DNA of 64,000 nucleotides from Rotaria socialis (lineage: Eukaryota > Rotifera > Eurotatoria > Philodinida > Philodinidae). Position 1 is the first letter of the stretch, and the number at the start of each line of letters is the position of its first letter. This document shows positions 57,644-64,000 of this stretch, one piece after another. Below the pieces are notes generated by a model. The model had not been told where the DNA came from and did not search any database. It was given only the letters and a program-made list of their open reading frames with translations. Made by a program: the position numbers and the translations under genes. The DNA is taken from the NCBI GenBank assembly GCA_905331475.1, contig CAJNYU010004415.1:186001-250000 (forward strand), given 5' to 3'.

Positions 57644-60617
57644 CTATTTAAATAAAAACTTTAATTTAATTATATATCGCAGTCGCACTTGTTTTGTATC
57701 GTAAACAATATATTCATTATAATTAAGTGTATAACCTTTTGAATTAACTACATCAGTTACTTCAGCTGGGCCCATCGGCACAAGAACATCATTATCTCTT
57801 TTGAAAAACAAAAACATTTTTAAATTTTGCTCGTATAAATAAGAATCTAACTTACAATTTAACTCCATTTTTTAAATTAGGTGCTATTGAACCAAGACCT
57901 TTTACACTTGAGTAACCATCTGGTAATCGATGAGCATTATTATCAGCATGTACTAATTCATTAGATTTACCAAGAGCAACCTAATTCGAATAATCACAAC
58001 GATATTCATCATGTAAATCAAAAGTCAACTTACTTCAGCCAGAAGAACTATACCAGTATTTTTGCTTGGCGTTGGATAGCAATAATTAGCACTTTTACTA
58101 CTCATATCAGCAAAATATAAACCTTTTCCAAACATATAACCAGTCTAAATTATTTAAAAGAAAAGTTAAATTGTCATTTCCCATGCAGCTCACAATCAAC
58201 CAATTAAAGTAATTTAAGTATTTGAATATCTACATTCTTGCTCTTCCTACTAAATCTTCGTCTTATCATTAGTATAATAATGATGGGTTTACCAAAAAGG
58301 TTCTCGTTCTAAAGAGATTTTACTTACAACAGGTGCTTCTGGTGGTGCAATACGTAAACCTTGACTCATAATACCGGCAATATTAGTCAAACGAGAACCA
58401 TGCCTAATAGATTTTAATTATAAACACATACAAAATTTAGTAAGAATTATTCTATACCAAAGTAGCATTTTATTTCCAACATCATTAAACATTTGATCTT
58501 CGTTCTCTCTTTCAATTTTAAATATATGTTCAATTTCCATTTTATATTGTTGATGTGTAGATGCATGTGTTGATTGAAGATACTTATCGATTGTTAAATA
58601 AATATCTTCATGTTTTTCAACAGGATACAATTTACATTTCAATTGTTCATAATGTTGATCGATTGGATTCAAACGTGCATTTGTATCTGTATTCAATGTT
58701 GTAAATGCTATTTCGATATCATCGAGTGCTTCAAGTAATTCAATTTCATGTTTTAACTGTTGAATAGTTTTTATTAACGGCGGAGTATTTCGACCGAATT
58801 CATGTGGAACTAAGCAGAAATAAATAATGTAAAAACAATCAGAAAAAAACGATGCACATACTTCGAGTGTAATAGGTATTGTTGGCTTCGATAAAAACAG
58901 AATTAAATTTATTTGTTTTAATGAATGTTTCGATTTCTTTTAATGCTGCATAACCTGCTTTTATTTGTGTCGAACTTAATTTACCGAGCGGATTTTTTCT
59001 TGCATCAAATTTCATTTCCAACAATGCTTCTTCCATAGCTCGTATATTGCATATTAATTGAATAAGATTTTGTATACGTTTATCAATTTTAGATTCGGGT
59101 AGAGGTAGACTTTTTAGTTGTTCCACAGTTGCAAGTTGCTTCTTATTGTTTTCATCCAGTTTATCAGATGCCTATAATAATACAACGTCTATCTATCTAG
59201 TAATTATGTTCACGATGAAAAGTTGGTCGAAAAGCAAAAGAATGATGTCTGACAATTGGATATGGTCCTTCGCGAGTTTGTGAATCTTACCGATGGATTA
59301 TAATCAAGTTGAACATAATCGTATTTGCCAGGATATTTCGTAAACGTATGACGATAATAAAAATCATTTTTTGTTTTATCGCTAAATCTAATAGACAAAA
59401 AGAAATAGAATCGATTCTATACTCTATTGCATACTTTTGGCAGAAAAATCTTTTTGCATCATCTAAATCACAACCAAAATGTTCTAAATTATTTTGTCCA
59501 TTATAGCCAACTCGTCCCCTATCGAACAAAAAACAATATTTGAAACAATTAAAAAAAGAACAGTTCTTACCAACGCAACCAAACGTAATATTTTTTAGCA
59601 TTGTTTTCTTCGAGTAATTGTATTAGATAGAATTTATTATTATTATTACCAACATTAGTCTAACAAAACAATACGTAACAAATTTATTATCATCACATGA
59701 TTTTTTAGAATGTTCCTACTTGATTCAGCATACAATCAAATACGTCACTATTTTCACAATAAACATGAACTTTTCCTGACATCGAAACACATTCAGAATC
59801 AACTGGCACTTTTCCAACAACAGTTGTGACAGTACGCACTGAAGAGGAACATATATATTATGGAACGTCATTTTCAATCTAAATCATTGATGCTTACTTG
59901 CACTTTTTTCGATTGGTGCAGATTTTGTAGATTTTGATACAGCGCGTTTTTTCTTAGTATCATCAGCTTGATTCTCGTCCTTTTCTAACGGTCGTTTATT
60001 TGATATTGTTGAAACAGTCAATGGTAATTTTGCCACTGCGTAAAACAAAACAAAAAAATGAAAATTTGGAAAAAACTATCATGGAACAAACTTGATTTAA
60101 CACAGTGCATTTTTCGAGTGGTTTTTGTAGTTGAATTTGTTTCAATTAACTCATCAAGATCTATATCGTACGATTGATTTTGATAGTTAACTGTTAATAT
60201 TGTTTGATCATTTTCGATAGCGTTAGCAATTTTAATCATGATTTCAGCATTGTACACCAGCCATTTTTTATTTTCATTCTCATATTCATATACGAAAAAG
60301 CCATTTTTATCTTTTAATTCCAAGCAAAGACGAATACGACGCATAAATTTTGTTTTTTGGTTTACTTGAACCATTTCACGAAATTTAATTAATATATTGA
60401 TCTCTTCAGTTTGATTAACAGTAATCTTAAGAACAAAGACTTTCTATTAAGTAAAATCAAAAGCAACATTCTTTACTTCTTTGTTGTCAGCATCGAATGC
60501 TTGAGATATTTTCTCTTGAATATCCATGGGAAATTGTTGCCAAACACCTTTGTCTCCTTCCCATTCCCATTGAGCAGATAAAGTCGAAAGTCTAATAGCT
60601 TTTCTACCAGATGCCAT
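57644..60617 (-). CDS. WWE-WWE-WGR-PARP poly(ADP-ribose) polymerase
   Basis: Thirteen exons on the minus strand (60477-60617, 60092-60425, 59898-60035, 59720-59838, 59571-59659, 59435-59518, 59291-59387, 58862-59171, 58458-58809, 58328-58403, 58034-58144, 57856-57980, 57644-57797) keep one frame for 709 aa. Two WWE domains occupy residues about 10-80 ([13 protein letters not shown]) and 85-155 ([21 protein letters not shown]). A basic KKKR stretch near 195 may be a nuclear signal. [10 protein letters not shown] near 274 marks the WGR domain. The PARP regulatory helical domain follows, then the catalytic domain with H-Y-E residues: LWHGSR (about 556), [13 protein letters not shown] (about 590) and NEYIVYD glutamate (about 687), which supports chain elongation. 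PARP1 zinc fingers and BRCT are absent. It should act in DNA-damage-induced ADP-ribosylation. Confidence 0.93.
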
Positions 60618-61087
60618 TGAGTCAATCTATAGAAATAATAAACTAAATCATGAAATAAAGTCTGAATTACATATGATTTTGATTTGTTGCCGCAAAAAAA
60701 GGTATTATTGATGAATGAACTTTTTATTGGTTCTAATTTTTATCGATCATAAATGAGCGACATCTTTTATTGCAAATAGAAAAAGAACAAAAGTTAGCTC
60801 ATTAATGTATAATTCAAAGCAAATATTAATGTATGATGCATTCATTGAATTATTATTTTCGTTTAGATTTTCATAGTATTCAAGGTACCTCTAGCGAAAC
60901 GTCAGATGAAATGGAGATTGTTGGGAATTAATCATATTGAATGTTGAATAAAATCGATCAGGATTGAATATTTTCGGTCAAAAATAACTACCATCCAATA
61001 CAGAAAAATTAATTTTTAGTCCCTCTAAAGAACAATTTATTTGCACTGACAGAGTTAAGGTTATATACTATTCTAGACATTTGAATT
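60618..61087. promoter_or_regulatory. Divergent region between PARP and KATNIP
   Basis: 470 bp between divergent start codons, AT-rich and without a recognised motif. It must contain the promoters of both genes. Inference from layout. Confidence 0.4.
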
Positions 61088-64000
61088 ATGACGAACTCAA
61101 CATTAGATTATTCAATAGAACCTCTTTATTCTTCACGAAGAACGGATCGAAGTCAAAGTGCAGTAAGCTAAGAATATTCAAAGGTATCACTTCATTTTCG
61201 TCGATTCATAGATTCAAGCTCATCGTGGCGATGTTCCAAGTAAACATGATGAATATCTTATTCAATTACAAGAACGAAATCGATTACTTAAAGCATGTCA
61301 ACAGCAACGTCCATCCAAAGATAGTAATTTAAAAAAACGTGAAACCGGTTTTCAATTGTATTTAAATGGAGCGCATAGTGCTCGTCAACGACGACCAGCA
61401 TCAATTACACGTAAATTGAAAATAAACACTCGAACACTCTGAACTTGATTTTCCTTACTTTTGCAGATGGACCATCGAATCGAACTGTAACTCCTTCACC
61501 GTATTTCGCTGATTTTTCATTTCCGACACCGTCAAATACAACACATCAAACTAATTCATTGCCATCCAGTGGTCGCCGTCGATGGACGCCGTCGACAAAA
61601 ACAAAAATAAAAACTGTCGAAGGATCTATTCTTGCTGATGTTGATCATAATCCTACACCTAATCCTACGACTCAAATGCCACATTCAAAATCTCTATTTA
61701 ATCACAAGCAATTTCAACAAGTAACATCTAAACGTGCAGTAAAATCAGCTGGAACACCGAGTGAAGCTTTACCAAAATCGGCATGGGGCGAGCGTGTCAT
61801 TGAGTTAGATGCTAGCCAGATAAAATCTAACGGTATGAATGATCAAGTATCATTCTGTAAAATGAAACCAGAAAATATTGATCAAAGTTGGATGCCACAA
61901 TGGTTTTCTAATACGAAATCAAATGAAGATGAAGTTCAAGGTAAATTTTCTAAAACTCTCAAGATTCAGATTAGAACAGGCTTGTGCGTTATTTCTTCAT
62001 AGAGTATGAATCTGACTTTGAAGAATGCTCACACGATGAAGATGAAGATGACGACGATGATGATGATAATGATCACCAATTATTGAATCGTGTTTGTAAG
62101 TTTATATTTTTTATGATAAAAATTATTATTATACGCAAATATTTTTTCTTTAAGCGCTATCTTTTGATGACATTCCGTCGATAGTTAAGCTCGTAAGTAA
62201 TAAATCACGATAAGAATATTATTCTAGATCATTGTTTAGTCTATTATGCATGAAAAAAATACTGAAAAGCAAAATAAATGTCAAGAAGAAACTTCTTCTC
62301 GATCGCCGCCGGTAAGTAGGTAAGATGTTGCCGTAAAAGAAAAAAATATTTTTTTCTCTTCGCACTAACGACAACTATGTAGTTAAGAAGAAGGCAGCGT
62401 AGCAACACCTATAAAAAGAAAAAGAGCAGAGTGGCAAAACGAAAGAAGACAAGTATTCTTAAAGAAAAAAACTCAATGGTAAATTTTTCTGCATAAACTG
62501 TTATTTTTTACTGATTGCCAGTGGAATAACTACTACGCACGTGCCTTTTCTAATCTTACATGAAGTAATGAGTCGTCGAGATCTACCAAGAAGTCCTATT
62601 CAAAGTCATTATAATCTTCCAAGACAAGGAGACAACCGATCGGGTAATAGTTTTATACAGAAACAAGATTTTTTTTGTTTTGTTTTTGAATAATTTTGAC
62701 AAATCTCAGATGACGAGAAAAGAATCGTTCTACTTTAAAAAAAAACATTACAATTGATATTTAACCATTTGAACTTAATTCGTATTGTTTTTTCAATTTG
62801 AAAAGAAAGAATAACAGGAGATCTAACAAAAGAAAAGAAAACATGTTTTGTTTGCTTTCACTTACGAAGAAATATTTTTCATAGACCATCGAAACAAAGA
62901 CATACTTGATTTTCAATGACTTTTGTAAATTGCAATTATTTACATCAATAGGAGGTCGACTTGTCGGAGGCGATCCGATGAAGAATAATAGTAATTACTC
63001 AAATAATCAACAATTATTCGTCGTTGGAACAAGATCAAAAGTAATTGATAGTCTCGATCTTGAAAATTTTTCACAACAAAAGTAAGGTTTCTTTATTCTG
63101 CTAGAGATATTAATTAAAATTACTTTTTTTTTGTAGAGAAATTCATTTTGATGCACAAATCGAAGATCAGAAATCACCGAGATTTCAACCAGCATCAAAC
63201 CGCCGAAGTCCATTCCCAATCCCAAGTTCCAACGGTGAGTTATCAGTGATACCGAAATTTTATGTTTGTCACATATTTTTCGCCAAAAAAGCAAAGTTTT
63301 TAAAGAAAGTAGCCCAATGAGATATTGTCATTATTTATAATATCTTATAGATTAAATTTCTTTCATCATACTAGACCATAATGCACAAAATACCGATTGG
63401 CTTGAAAACTCCATGTGTCAAATTGATCTATTCAGTCGAAGACATCGCGGAATGCTTGAAAGTATTTTTTTATAGAAATATTTTCTATTTTTATCTTGAC
63501 GTTTTTCTTGTATCAGATGAACATATAGAAGAATATTTTACAAATAGTGCTTTCAAAAGTGAAAATGACAATGATGAAGAACAGTAAGATATCATATCCG
63601 ATTTTTTTCAATCGCTCATCCCATAAAAAAACCATTCCTCTAGTTTTACAATACCTGAATTACCTAGTGGCGAACAATTAGTTTTGAATTTAAAAACAAC
63701 ATGGGGTGATCGTCACTATGTTGGTTTAAATGGTATTGAAATATTTTCTAGTCAAGGATGTCCAGTAATGATTAAAAAGGTAAGAAATCATCCCGTTTGT
63801 TTTTCAACAATTATTAAAGCAAAAATCATTTCATTGGTAGATCACTGCCGATCCAGCAGATATCAATGTTTTACCTGAATATGGCAGTGATCCACGTGTT
63901 GTAACTAATTTAATTGATGGGGTCAATAAAACACGAGATGACATGCACATGTGGCTTGCACCATTTGCAGCCGGCCAAGATCATTTCATTTATATTACAT
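61088..64000 (+). CDS. KATNIP: KATNIP (katanin-interacting protein), 5' part, cut by the window edge
   Basis: At least 13 exons: 61088-61162, 61212-61410, 61467-61940, 62003-62095, 62155-62192, 62240-62311, (62376-62479 and 62530-62645, joins uncertain), 62952-63081, 63137-63234, 63375-63461, 63517-63583, 63644-63779, 63841 onward. The last two match KATNIP/KIAA0556 closely: LNLKTTWGDRHYVGLNGIE, then DPADINVLPEYGSDPR, then DDMHMWLAPF, the conserved DUF4457 repeat. KATNIP binds katanin and the ciliary basal body and is a Joubert-syndrome gene in humans (family knowledge). The N-terminal third is low-complexity with a polyacidic run at 62040-62090. Frame continuity fails only between the exons near 62312 and 62530, so one exon boundary there is wrong or missing. 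Confidence 0.85.

Overview
The window looks like AT-rich nuclear DNA from a bdelloid rotifer; this is an inference. About 15 protein genes are cut by many canonical GT-AG introns, mostly 50-60 nt. The gene content is animal (SETD1, cyclin L, RNF220, PARP, KATNIP, CYB5D1, Tctex dynein light chain). Two regions hold the arginine-ADP-ribosyltransferase plus MORN-repeat combination that is expanded in bdelloids. There are no bacterial operons, rRNA genes or CRISPR arrays.

Layout. 0-1.7 kb: a broken VCP/p97 tail beside a dead copy of a neighbouring small gene, then a 222-bp direct repeat meeting at a single N. 1.8-4.1 kb: a small unknown gene, CYB5D1-like, and a possible N-myristoylated small protein. 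4.1-5.9 kb: microsatellite-rich DNA. 5.9-8.4 kb: a Tctex dynein light chain and an unknown 296-aa gene with a MITE in its intron. 8.4-11.9 kb: no gene seen. 11.9-27.3 kb is a compact core: TSSK-like kinase, long plant-type purple acid phosphatase, OCRL/INPP5B-like phosphatase, cyclin L, SETD1. 28.0-42.4 kb: two esterase paralogues flank about 11 kb of accessory DNA holding a MORN remnant, a 1.4-kb foldback element, an ADP-ribosyltransferase pseudogene split by a solo LTR, a 15-unit degenerate MORN array and a tRNA-like relic. 45.1-52.5 kb: RNF220, an unknown Cys-rich membrane protein, and a CFAP73/CCDC42-like coiled-coil protein. 52.5-57.6 kb: a second accessory island with a Tc1/mariner-like element, an intact ADP-ribosyltransferase, a MORN gene and a hairpin MITE. 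57.6-64 kb: a PARP with two WWE domains, divergent from KATNIP, which runs off the right edge.

Several genes belong to cilium or sperm biology by family (CYB5D1, Tctex light chain, TSSK, OCRL/INPP5B, CFAP73/CCDC42, KATNIP), and SETD1, cyclin L, RNF220 and PARP act in chromatin, RNA processing or ubiquitin signalling. The genes do not form one pathway. The strongest unusual signals are a roughly 310-bp gene-conversion tract between the esterases, the solo LTR with a clean 5-bp target duplication, the MORN array with a recurring 85-90-bp spacer, and the inverted-repeat elements that account for the longest introns. Exon joins were set by hand from GT-AG sites and reading-frame continuity; none was tested against transcripts.
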